From Luidia sarsii (lineage: Eukaryota > Echinodermata > Asteroidea > Paxillosida > Luidiidae), in assembly GCA_949987565.1 (NCBI GenBank), contig OX465113.1, positions 1,952,264-2,016,263 of the forward strand: DNA of 64,000 nucleotides. Reading direction: 5' to 3'. Both the position numbers and the translations under genes were made by a program. Below, piece by piece: positions 12,425 to 24,200 of this stretch. Below the pieces are notes generated by a model. That model was not told the origin of the DNA. It saw only the letters and a program-made list of their open reading frames with translations, and did no database searches. Position 1 is the first letter of the stretch; the number at the start of each line of letters is the position of its first letter.

Positions 12425-13669
12425 CGATGAGAGACTTTCTGAATTACGAAATTGTTTATTTTCTTTGTTCATGACGTTCCAATTCTTGCATGTGATACAA
12501 AATTTCTCCAAAATCTCACTCCCAGAGTAAAGTCTAATTAAGTCATCTGTAATTTTCGTGCAACTGGATAATTCCTAATTCTTTCTACATGCACTTGCAA
12601 GGCAAGACAAGTTTTTTTTTTTCTCCTGTGCTTAGAACTTTTCTTACAAAAGCTAAACATAGTCAAATTCCATCCAAGATGGCTCCGCCGAGCTGATTAT
12701 CATAAAGTGTGCACCCACAACTTTTTTTTAATAAGGGGTCTTGGAGGCTAATTAACTGATTCATTTTAGAATAAGTGAAGCTTGAGACAACCTGGGGGTT
12801 CACTCTTCAATTTGGTATGTAATTTGGACCACATCTAGCTTTAAATGTGGCCCTATTTGACTGTAGAAGTGGAGGGGTCCATCCCAAAATCCTCGTAGAA
12901 ATTCGACTTGGATGGCTACACAATGTAGGGATGTTTTTTCTGGCAAAAAATCTAATCTGCTAAGGGCACTAAATATGAAAAGAATCTGAGAGATAAAGGT
13001 CCAAACTACAATTTTCAGTATAGCTATACAAGAACTGAGAAACATTTTGATGTAGGATAATTGGCTTCGAAAATGAGTGTTTTTGTAGTGTTCAATGGGA
13101 GCTCCATTTAGTGTTCTGCACCCTGTTCACCTCTGCTTGAGGGCGCAATAGCACTCTACCATAGGGTCAAATGCACAAAATCTGAAACCTAGCTCACCCC
13201 AAAAAGACAAAAACATGTTAAAATAATGCATAACAATTGCTGTTTGCTTTTTTTCATGGGGTGTGTGGGGGAGGGGAGAGATAGAGAAAGAAGAAGTCAT
13301 GTTTTCATTTTGCCCATTCCACACCAACACTTTGCTATTATAATTATATAGGTCTATGGGTTTTCTGCATTTTTGCCAATAGTGTCGCAGGGCATCCTTT
13401 TTGTGGTCTTGTTGACACCATTTTTAAAAAAAAGACCCACATTTCTTGTGTAGAAAATGAAAAAACGAGTTCCCAGTAAAAAATTTTATTGAAAAAATAT
13501 TTCAAATTTAGGAGAGAGAAACTGACTTGAAAATTGTACACAATTATTTTTTATTAAAAAGCAAAGTACTACCCAAAATATATAGGGCCTAATTATTATA
13601 ATTTTTCAAATTCAGAAAAGAAAAATCTGACTAGGACTTTGGGCACAATATTTATTGAAATACCAAAGT

Positions 13670-13830
13670 TCCCAGTAATTGTTTTCCTTTCTTTTGTTTG
13701 ACTTAAATTGGAAAAGCTGCATCCACTTTGTATGATCCCCGAGCTGCTGTAACCAGGTTTACAAGAACTGATTGTTTGCATCTGAATGAAAGCAGGGCGA
13801 CATCCCTTGAAATACACGGCCGATTTATTG
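13670..13830 (+). repeat. dispersed repeat, second copy at about 41555-41710
   Basis: Shares GCTGCATCCACTTTG, a GATCCCCGAGCTGC block, CCAGGTTTACAA and TTGTTTGCATCTGAAT with 41555-41710, in the same orientation and with moderate divergence. No coding potential. Confidence 0.75.
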
Positions 13831-13914
13831 GTATTATGTATACTGTTGGCTGGCGCCCCCACCACGGCAAAGTCCATTATTTGGTACACCACCATCTAGG
13901 GCCTATAGTATAGA

Positions 13915-14060
13915 GCCGGGTAGCTCATCAGATGGTAAGAGCACTGTCACGCAAAACCAGAGGTCTCGGGTTCAAGTCCCAGTCCAGTCCAACATTTTCT
14001 TGGCCATTAATTATTTTTAAACTGTCCATTAAGTTCCCAGTCAGTTTCTCTTGAATTAAG
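13915..14060 (+). repeat. tRNA-derived SINE
   Basis: The head resembles a tRNA: box A-like TAGCTCATCAGATGG at 13921 and box B-like GGTTCAAGTCC at 13969-13979, at normal spacing. The anticodon stem does not pair well and no CCA-proximal acceptor stem closes it, so it is not a functional tRNA. The tail contains CCCAGTCAGTTTCTC, shared with truncated copies near 21205-21400 and 50275-50350. The B-box half also recurs near 46795. Confidence 0.7.
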
Positions 14061-16510
14061 TCAGACCACGGGAGAAAAGTAGGCCCTACAACCTTGTAAT
14101 GATTGAAACGCTATAATAGCTATGCTAGTGATATAGGCTTCGTAACGTTTTTTCACAGATGATTATTTTTTTTAAGCGATTCTGGTCATTATGCAGTTTA
14201 CATTAGGAGTGATTATGGTTACCACACTAATTGTTGTAATTCTGATAACCCTCCCCACCATCCAGAGGGGAGTTATGACTTGCGTTAGGTATGACGTCAA
14301 TGACCCGCGGTCAGCCCCCCCCCCCCCCCAAAAAAAAGCATTGGCGAGTTTTACTCGAGGTCTCCTAGATCGATTTGTTTTGGCGGCCACCTGTCGATAT
14401 ACGGCTCGGGAAACTAACCTGTTCGCCCTCAAGGGATGTTCATTCAAAGAACCGATGTAACATAACGCTAGGCCTACAGGCCTACCCCAGTTTTCAGAAA
14501 AGAAGAAGCACATTCCTGAAATTTAGGCAGAATGACATGGACCAACTGATTACGTATTTTAACTGTAATCTCTTTAATTCAAGCCAGACTTGTCAGACCA
14601 CGTAGGCCTATAAAAATGAAGAATAGGCCTAATTTCTTTCCTCGGTGATTTGGGGGGAATGAGTTTAGCATTTAGGCCTACTTGGTCATTTTAACGTACA
14701 CCGACTCCTTCATGTTCTAAAAGCATACCCCGCCCCATTATAATAAAGTCATTTCGAGCTCTTTCATCCCTGCTTCATTATTTTCTGGACCGTGCTCAGA
14801 CCTCGACATGCTCAGACCATAGAGCAAGGAAAGATGCTCAGCCAGAGCACAAACCATGCACATTCAGATCAGACAGAGCATGCATGTAGGCAACCTATGA
14901 GTATGAAAACTGCCGATATTCCATCGGTGTGGTTCCCGACCACTCTCGGGTACCCGTGCAACATATGCGGGCGTCTCCCCGAAGCGCAATCGGGGCCGGA
15001 TTCATGGCCGTCGAGGCCGGAAACTTCTCCGCCACGACCCTGACAGACTCTTCGTATTCCCTTTGCTACGTTCGGAGGTTTTGATTCCCCCCAATCATTT
15101 TGAAAACAGCACGCCCAAACGACCGGAACCAGTCTAGCAACCGACAACCGAAAATCACCTGTTCGTTGCTAAGTGGAGGTCACGTGAGGCAATAACCGAT
15201 CCGGATATAATTTTTTTGTGTGGGCCCAATGAAGCGTGCTGTGCCTGAGCCGCTGTCCCGTCTATTTACATTCCAATGGACGGCCGATGTGAAGCCTGGA
15301 GCCTCGGTCGGCTATTCAAGATGGACACCGGTGGATGAAGCCTTGGGAAGGGAATTGTCCGGGCCAGGAACGTCACATTTCCGTCCATGACCGAGGGGAA
15401 CAGAGACAGATTAACGTCCGTTTGGTAAGCAGACTCATTGAGACTGTCCGGTGACTAGTCACCCGACCCTCAAAATTCCAAATTTCGATAAAAAAAGGGT
15501 GACTTGTCGGGTCCAAGTTACTCGGACAAGACTGTCTTTAGCAGTGTTACTTTTTCAGTAGGTTTAATGTTTAATCATGGTTTAAATCCTTAATTATGGG
15601 GAAAAGGAAGATATCATGGATTATGAATGGTCACAAATTCGTGATCGTGTGTGTGGTTGGCATAAATTTACAACGATTTTTCAGTGCATTGCTATATAAA
15701 CTATATAATTAAGTTAATAAATGCATTATTCTGTGTGCGTGATTTTTATCTGTTCATGTGCTTTGAAAATAACAAACAACCAACTATCAGACCATGGAGG
15801 TAGACTATAGCTTCGTCGTCGTGTTGTTGTAAGGCTTCAGCCTTCGGGTTTTGTTGATTTTTGTTTATCCAACCACTACCAGTACCACTAGCAGCCACCG
15901 GGCACCAAACAGAACTTTGTTGTAATGTTAATGTTCCTTGCCTGTCTTTTCTGAGAATCAGACCAAGAATTTTATGAATGAGTAGCCAGGGCTATTTTGT
16001 ATTTACGGTACATGTATTTGAAATAATTGCAAACACTTGTCTTCAGTAATTGAAAAAAAAAAGAAGAGTTATACTGTTAAAAAGTGTTATAGATTTTCCA
16101 AAAATCATGATTTTTATGATGCACGTGAGTGGCCAAATGGTGGCGCTTACATTTATGTAGGAAGAGTGAAGTGTATGTTTTGACTTTTGTACATAGACTT
16201 GAGCTGCTACTGACCGAGTTCTGTTCGAGACGTATGCGTCACAAAATCATGATTTGGGGGAAAAAAGTGTGAGTCAAAAAGTGCCAGACAAAAGCTGAAT
16301 TGTCTAATAGGTACTGGTAATATAATAGTCAATAGGTAGTCTATTAATTGTGGATTTAGGTTTATTTCTGACCGTAAACTAAAGGGTGAAGGTATTGAAC
16401 TGAAATCTTGCCCTTGACAACTGACAACTTAATATAAACTTGTAGGTGGCAACACTATCTCAGGTGTTTATCCATAATCTGTGTGCAATTTTTTTTCCCT
16501 TTTATTCCAG

Positions 16511-16941
16511 TTCAGGGGTGTTCGTGTAAATAATGACTTGCGAGGCCTGTGTTCCGATTGTTGACAATTGGATGCCAGTGTAACCTGCCAGTCAGTTTGG
16601 GACTGCGCCACACAATCACACAAACACATTGCAGGCCTGACTCCCATGGGAACATCTGAGTGCTGCAGTTGCTAGGCAGAGTGCAGTGGATCATCAAGCG
16701 ACCCTATCGCCCAGATTGACACAGTGTTTTGTTTGATGCTCCCAAAACGTGTACTACGGGAAAAGGGACGCAGCAATATCAAGCACAAATCGGACATCGG
16801 AGCTGAACGCTGGAATTGTTATGAGATATGGAAGTCCCGTGCTGTCACTGTATCACCGACCAATCTTTGATGCAAGCACCACTTCAACTGAGACAAATTG
16901 CCACCAACAGTAACAACGAACATCCTTGCCAGAAATTATAA
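16511..16941 (+). other. candidate noncoding 5' UTR exon of TTLL7
   Basis: A long T/C tract ending TTATTCCAG precedes 16511, and ATAA|GTGAGT follows 16941. No long open frame lies inside. The position upstream of the TTLL7 coding start fits a 5' leader exon, but only transcript data could show it. Confidence 0.3.
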
Positions 16942-18279
16942 GTGAGTATAATATGCCCATGTGTTGTACCATGGTTGTACTAAATTGTACATTCGAGGAT
17001 GTACTTACTAGTCATAGTGTACAGTACATGTATGTAAATTGTGACCATTTGTTACTTGTAGATGATGTACATGTACACATGAAGTTGTAAAAACAGTTGA
17101 AAAACAGACCAGCAGTAACATTTTTACATATGTGTAGATATTCCTGTACATGTACAATGTACAATGTACAGTAGTTCCATGTAGTCATGTACTTGTACGG
17201 TAGGTACTCTCCTAGTCCTACAGGCTACAGCATAACTGTACACATGAATACATTTTAGATTATGGGACTGGGAGTGTCTGCTATGAATAATGAATACGAA
17301 GCTGTCTGGATACATGTATACGTGTACATGTACATGGTTCTACGTACATGTACGTACATTCAGGAAATGCCTGTAGTATCCTGTTCACTACAGTGCATGA
17401 TTTCAATGACACTTGTGCATGTGCACAACTGTGAATTTTATTTTTTATTTTATGCATCACTGGTTACAAGTACAATGCAGTCAGATGAATGGGATTTGGG
17501 AAGCTTCTCATTGCCATACAATAATACCGTAAAAAAATTTTTTTTAAGGAAATAGACGAACAGGAAGATTATAATTTATAATAATTTATCGTGCGTACAT
17601 GGCAGTGTCTGTGTGAAGGTATTTCATCATAGAAATTCAACTACTGCAGTACAGTGTGCATGTAATTCTGCCAAGGTTTTGCCCTTTCTGACAAAATAGT
17701 ATTACATGCAGAGGACATGTACTGTACTTGTTTGGAAAAAAAAATTGATGAATTCAAAGACAGGCAGCTCAGATGGGACTTGCAAGTGGCTGTACATTAG
17801 TTACATACATGTACGGAAAGTGCTGTACACTTTTGTTAAACCATGGTTGAACTGACAAAATTTTGCCTTGCATTTGACTTCGGTCCAAGGCTTAACCAAA
17901 GGTGATATTATATTATGACTTGTGGAACTGAGAATGTAATTTGATTAGGATTTGTTGGTTGTGTGGAACGCACAGGCCAGTGCCAACATCACATCTTCAG
18001 GAATGGCAAAACTTGATTAGATTACAATTTACATGTAGGGTGTCTCTGAAAGACGCTGATGCATGTAATGATACGCTGTACGTGCATGTATAGTATCTGT
18101 GAAGTGTGAAGTGCTGTGTACCCGACTTGCTGTGTAAATGGAAATCATCACCACCAATACATGTACCACGGTCTACCACCACAAACATTGACATTATTGT
18201 CGCAGCCACGATCCGCTGTTCAATGCAATCTGCTCTCCGGTAGGCCATTTCCTCTTGGGATCCCAAGACATCGGCGACG

Positions 18280-21200
18280 ATGGAAGGGCCGGAGGAGGAC
18301 GAGGACAAGCAGAAGGGGACCCAACTCAAGAGGAAGGTGAAGAAGAAGAAGACGCCCATTGGAATCAATGTCAGTCTGACCAAGTACGAAGTCGGTAAGT
18401 GGTTGAACAAGAATTTCAATAGGGCTGTTCCCATTACGAAAAGAATCGTGATTAGCAGTTAGCTACATGTACTCAAACACCTGCTGAGAAAGACTAGTAA
18501 CCACAAACTAACACCCAAGCCTCATCTGATAAATAATACATCTACCCTGTAACTTGAGAGTTCAGTCAGTATTAGGGTTAGTTACTGAATGTGGATTTAT
18601 TTTCTGTGTCCTTGAAATAGTGCGTTCCGTGGCCTTGAAATATGGAGTGCATTCAACCAAAGAAGATGATCAGAACTGGTAAGTTTATTCCGTATTTCTG
18701 TTTACAATTGACATTTGCCGTGGCACTCTGAAGCCACTTCTTACGGTACTACAGTTGAACGGCGCTATAACGAACATCCCAAGATCCATGAAAATTGTTT
18801 GGTATAGTGGTTGTTCGTTATAGCAGTTATGAGTTATGACCACATATTTTGTACACAAAAATCGGGGACCAAAGGGCATGCTGGTTATAAATAGCCGACT
18901 GTTGAACAGTTTATTGGCGTTCGTTGCAGCGACGTTCCACTGTAGCAGTTTTCTCTCACACAATTTGCCTGTGAGTGCTCAAAGAAACTAAAAAAAAAAA
19001 ACCAGCTCCGAACCAAGCTCTGAAAAGATCTTGTCGGATCTCAACCCCAGCAGGACCTTTCAATACTGGAAGGTCCTTCTTTGATCAGAAACGTCAGGCC
19101 CTCTGGATTGGTCCATATACCTTTGCATGATTCTCCCGTACCTTCCCATTCTCCACCAGCTTCATGTTCTGGAGCGACACTGCCCCGCCCTCGGAGCAGA
19201 TCTCCCAGCTCAAGCCCTACCAGAGGATCAACCACTTCCCAGGCATGGGTGAGATCTGCCGCAAGGACTCCTTGGCCAGGAACATGGCAAAGTGAGTATC
19301 ATCGCCCCTCTCCTTTAACCACTTCAAGAACAGGCCATTGTCCATTAATAATGGGAGACAGGGTGTTAGCTTAAAACCAATCGAGTTAAAACACTTTCTA
19401 ACCACAGGGGGCACGTTGTAAATTTGTTCATACAGCATACTACAGCAAGCAGTTAAAAATCTGACGCAAAAATCCGTCTCCTTGCATTCCAAGGGCGAGT
19501 GGAACGTGGAAGGGGATTCATCCCAGGATTTTTTTGTAATGATAGGCCTATTTGGGTTTTTTTTCCTCCTCAGAATGGTTCGAGCCCATCCAGATGAGTA
19601 CAACTTTGTCCCCAAGACATGGATCTTCCCTTCCGAGTACAACACGTTCCAGAACTACTTTCAGGATCTCAAGAAGCGCAAGAAGCACCGCACCTTCATC
19701 GTCAAGCCGGCCAATGGGTCAATGGGCAACGGGTGAGTGGACCGGCATGCCAGTGTCCACTTCTGTGACTCTGATTTACTCCCTCAGTGTACATCTGCAT
19801 CCCATTCCCTTCCCTATTGTCCTTTTTCCTCTGTCATGTGTGTCAGGGCTTTCCTTCCTCCGACTGCCTTTGCTTGTCCTTGTCACTGTGCCTTTGAGAA
19901 AGGCCCTGCTAGGATCGAAACGTCAGGCCCTCTAATTTTTGAGATTGCAGGTGTATTGCAGGTCTTATCTAGTTCATGTTGCGCTAACCGTTTGAGATCA
20001 GGATCCGTCTTTAATTAAAGAGGAAAGGGACAAGTCTATTTCATATTATTTTTTTTTTTTTTCTATTTATGGCTGCAGGATTTCTCTCTATCGTAATGGG
20101 GAGCGCATCCCTCCCGCTGACATGACCATCGTCCAGGAGTATCTGGACAAGCCCTTCCTGCTGGAGGGCTACAAGTTTGACCTGCGCGTCTACGTCCTCC
20201 TCCTGTCCTGTGACCCCATGAGGATCTTTCTCTTCAACGACGGACTGGTGCGCATGAGCACGGAAAAGTACAGCAATCCTAGCGATGGCAACGTGGTACG
20301 TACGATCCAAGTGATGACCGCATTTCCTTAAAATCTGTTACTCTTTGAATCTTTTACCACCGTTCCCAGTTGGACTTTTTGTTTTTGAGTCGGGGAATTT
20401 TAGCTGAGAACCTTGTTTAAAGCAATTCAGCTGGCAGTGAAACGCCTCATGGGTACACTGCGCGTGACCTTTGCAAGTGATAACCGCGTTTCAATGGGAA
20501 ATTCAATTCAATGGTATCAGGCGGGTATCTTAACCATTGAGCTGGTAGAGTTTATTTGGTGGATTGGATTGCATGTGGTTGTCCCTCGACGATGCTCTGC
20601 GGGCAGCCCACACCGTCCAAAACATTGAGCGACTGGCACTTCTCAGAGCGTGTCATTCTCGGATGAGCTGATGATGTGCACGCTGTGACCGAAAACTGTC
20701 AGGCTTGTCGAAACCCGGCCCCCGTTATGAGCCCAGTTATAAATCTGTCCTTCCTACTCCCCCAGGACCAGCTGTATATGCATCTAACCAACTACTCCAT
20801 TAACAAGAGGAGCGGCAACTTTGAGCGGAGCGAGGATGTCAACACAGGCAGCAAGCGCTCCATCAAATTCCTGAATGAGTACCTTAGGAAGAACGACTAC
20901 GACGTCGCCCTCATGTGGAAGAAAATAGCCGTGAGTTTATGCCTGAATCTGGCCTTGTTGATCATTTTTGTATCAATTGCTGGTGAATGCTGTCAGGACA
21001 AGCCAGGCTGTTTGCCTCCTCTCACCCACACACTCTGTCTCTGCTAAGGTGTAGAACAAAGAGGTAACAGCTTCTTCCCTCGTTCTGCCTCTCTCTGGAA
21101 CTCCTTTCCTTGTTCATGTTTCCCACCTATTTAAGATCTTATGGCCCTTTTCAAGAGAAATGTCCTTAAATAGTTACAAACTGTTCAAACTCATATCTAT

Positions 21201-24200
21201 GTTCAAACCCAGTGGTTCCACGCAAAACCAGAGGTCTCGGATTCAAGTCCTGGTTCAGTCTAAGTTTACTTTACCATTTTGCAAAATTGACTGAGATTGA
21301 CTGAAATTTTTGAAATTGATAGAACTTTTTAAACAATTATGCAAAATTGTTTAAAAAGATCTGTCAGTTTCTCCTTTAAATTGTTTAATGAAATTGATCC
21401 TTTTTTATTAATTTTTTTTATAATAATCTTGTCTTGTGAACCTTGATCCCCAGGATGTGATCATCAAGACAATGATAGTCGCTGAGCCCCATGTGCTGCA
21501 CTCCTACCGCATGTGCCGGCCAGGCCAGACGTCCGGCAGTGAGAGCTGCTGCTTTGAGATCCTGGGCTTTGACGTCATGCTGGACAAGAAGCTCAAGCCC
21601 TGGCTGATAGAGGTAAAAGCTTCTCATCAAGCCACTACACTAATAATGATAATACATAATATGATGATAATAACGGGTATTTATAATGGCGCTGTACGTT
21701 CATTCGTTCCCCCAACTGGATAGTCGTCGGGGGGATCTGAGAATCATAGATATAACATGATGCTCTTCGTCTGTAGCCTTAAACTTAAAAACGATGTAGC
21801 CCTTTCTATATTTTCTAATCACCTCTTATTGCACCACAAAAAAGCCACTTTCTGTACACTGTAATCTGCATTTCAATGCCATGATGAGAAATAAAATCTG
21901 AATGTCAATGATGAACACAATCCTTGTAGATCAACCGAGCGCCCAGTTTCGGAACGGACGAGAAGATTGACTTTGACATCAAGAACGGCGTCTTGACGGA
22001 CACCTTCCGCCTCCTGAACATGAAGCAGTCGGACAAGCGAAGGGGCATGGCCGCACAGAAAGCCGAGGCCCAGAAGCGGCTCTTTCGACCCACCAAGAGA
22101 CCAGCGTCCGACATCACTGTGAGTGGACTGGGGAGACGATGGGGGCTTGCCCTGCACTGATATTTGAGACTCACTCTGAAAGCAATGAGCATTCAGGCAA
22201 AGCACTTGAGCATTCAGGCAAAGCACTTGAGCATTCAGGCAAAGCGCTGAGCATTCAGGCAAAGCGCTGAGCATTCAGGCAAAGCACTGAGCACTCAGGC
22301 AAAGCAATGAGCATTCAGGCAAAGCACTTGAGCATTCAGGCAAAGCACTTGAGCATTCAGGCAAAGCACTGAGCATTCAGGCAAAGCAATGAGCATTCAG
22401 GCAAAGCACTGAGCATTCAGGCAAAGCACTTGAGCATTCAGGCAAAGCACTTGAGCATTCAGGCAAAGCACTGAGCACTCAGGCAAAGCACTGAGCATTC
22501 AGGCAAAGCACTGAGCATTCAGGTAAATCACTGAGCATTTCAGTGTTTATCACATCGAGCAGGGCAAAACCTACCGGTAAATGAATTACTTCATCAACTG
22601 TTAATTTGTGTTTGGGGGTGGTGGTGGTTGCTCTGATAGGAGGAAGAAAAGCAGAGGGCTGCCGTGGAGAAGCGCAAGCAGGAGCTGAAGGAGAAGCTGG
22701 TGCAGATCCGTCGGGACAACGCCCGGGAGGACTACCAGAACCGCCACCTGGGCGCCTTCCGCCGCATCTACCCGCCACCGGACAAGATGAGCCAGGACCG
22801 CTACGACAGCCTCCTGGCCGACGCCTTCCAGCTCTTCCTCTCGGGCCGGGCGGCGGCCTTGCAGCGGGACGCCATCAACCTCCACAACGGTCTCATGGTG
22901 AGGCAAAGCTGGAGAGGGCTGCTAGCCTTCAGGCTGAGCTATCCTAACACGGAGGAGATCAGATTGCTAACTTTCAGACTAAGATATCTTAAAGGGATGA
23001 CGCTACATTGGTCAAGGTCAAAGAAAAGCATCCATACGTCTGTGAACATTTCTGTTTTTCAATCAACCAAATCTTAACATGGGAAGACCAGATTACAAAC
23101 ATTCAGACATGGCTGTTGGGAACACAGGGAGACCAGATTGCAACCTTTCAGATTCATGTGCAATTGCTCTGTAACTCTTATCTTACCAGGAGGAGGAGAT
23201 TCTGGACATGCTACAACAGTGCGACGCACCGGCTGGCATAGCGGGTATGGTCACACGTGGCCCCAAGGTAAGACGCCACGTGAACGTAATGGGGGGATCT
23301 AACGACTACTCTCATTCTGGAATGTCCGTCAAGGTGTGTATTTGGGCTGACGTTCATCGTTGACTTCTGTATCCCTCAGCCGCTGTCCAGCATGCCGACC
23401 ATTGCCGACCACATCCCGGAGGGGGAGGGGGAAGAGGAGGAGTACGACGGGAGCACGTCCTGCGAGCTGTCGCTGCCGGATTCCAACCAGGACTCCGTCG
23501 GTAGCGGCGGCAACAACAGCCACCGTGCCGGCCAACAGCAGCAGCAGCAGTCGCCGCTGGTGGCCGCTCGCACCTCCCGCTCGCTGTCCCGGGCCACCCA
23601 GGCCTCGCCCACCCTCAAGCAGCGGCCGCAGTCGGCCAAGGGACCCCGCTCCCGCCCCCAGTCGGCCGTCCGGGCGCCGGCCGGCTCGCGCTCCCAGTCC
23701 CTGACCCGGCCCCGCTCCTCCATCAGCCGCAAGCTGTCCGGCCTGAGCCTGAGCCAAGCCATGGTCAGTACCCGCACTCCCTTTGCACTCCCTATGAAAC
23801 TGTACACTTAAAAAATCTGGGGGAATGCGTGTTGTCTCTTTTTGATCCGATACAAGAGATCCTGCCCAAAATGGCATCTGAAGGATGATGCTAGCAGGAC
23901 CTTTCTTGAAACCAGGGATTTCGTGCTAGCATAGCACAATGTCAAGCCCACTAGATTTGTGAGATCACTACCAGGCTGTATACAAAGCAGAACATCTGAA
24001 GATATCCCTTCTTCCTGACCCATCTCTTCTTTTCTGAAGGATGAAATCGGCAGGACCTTTCTTAAAGCCAGAAAGGTCCTGCTAGTATAAAAATGTCAAG
24101 CCCGCTAGATTTTGTGAGACCACTACCAGGCTGATGACAAAGCATCTCAAGATATTCCTTCTTCTTGGGCCTTGTCTACTCCTCTTAAAGGACGACGCAC

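Larger units (their letters stand above)
11789..18279. other. PLEKHJ1-like 3' UTR, intergenic DNA and putative TTLL7 5' UTR/promoter
   Basis: 11789 to about 12440 is the probable PLEKHJ1-like 3' UTR. From there to about 14700 the DNA is AT-rich with repeats. 14900-15430 is CpG-richer and is the best promoter candidate for TTLL7. A GT donor after 15424 (TTTG|GTAAGC) and a well-formed candidate noncoding exon at 16511-16941 (polypyrimidine acceptor, GTGAGT donor) could supply the 5' UTR. I see no protein-coding exon here. Confidence 0.5.

Noticed and set aside
13915..13990. Possible functional tRNA gene
   Set aside because: A and B boxes are present but the anticodon arm does not pair and the acceptor stem is not closed. 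It is better explained as the head of a SINE.
22187..22545. Regular short repeats reminiscent of a CRISPR array
   Set aside because: Units are directly contiguous with no spacers and lie in a eukaryotic intron, so this is a minisatellite.
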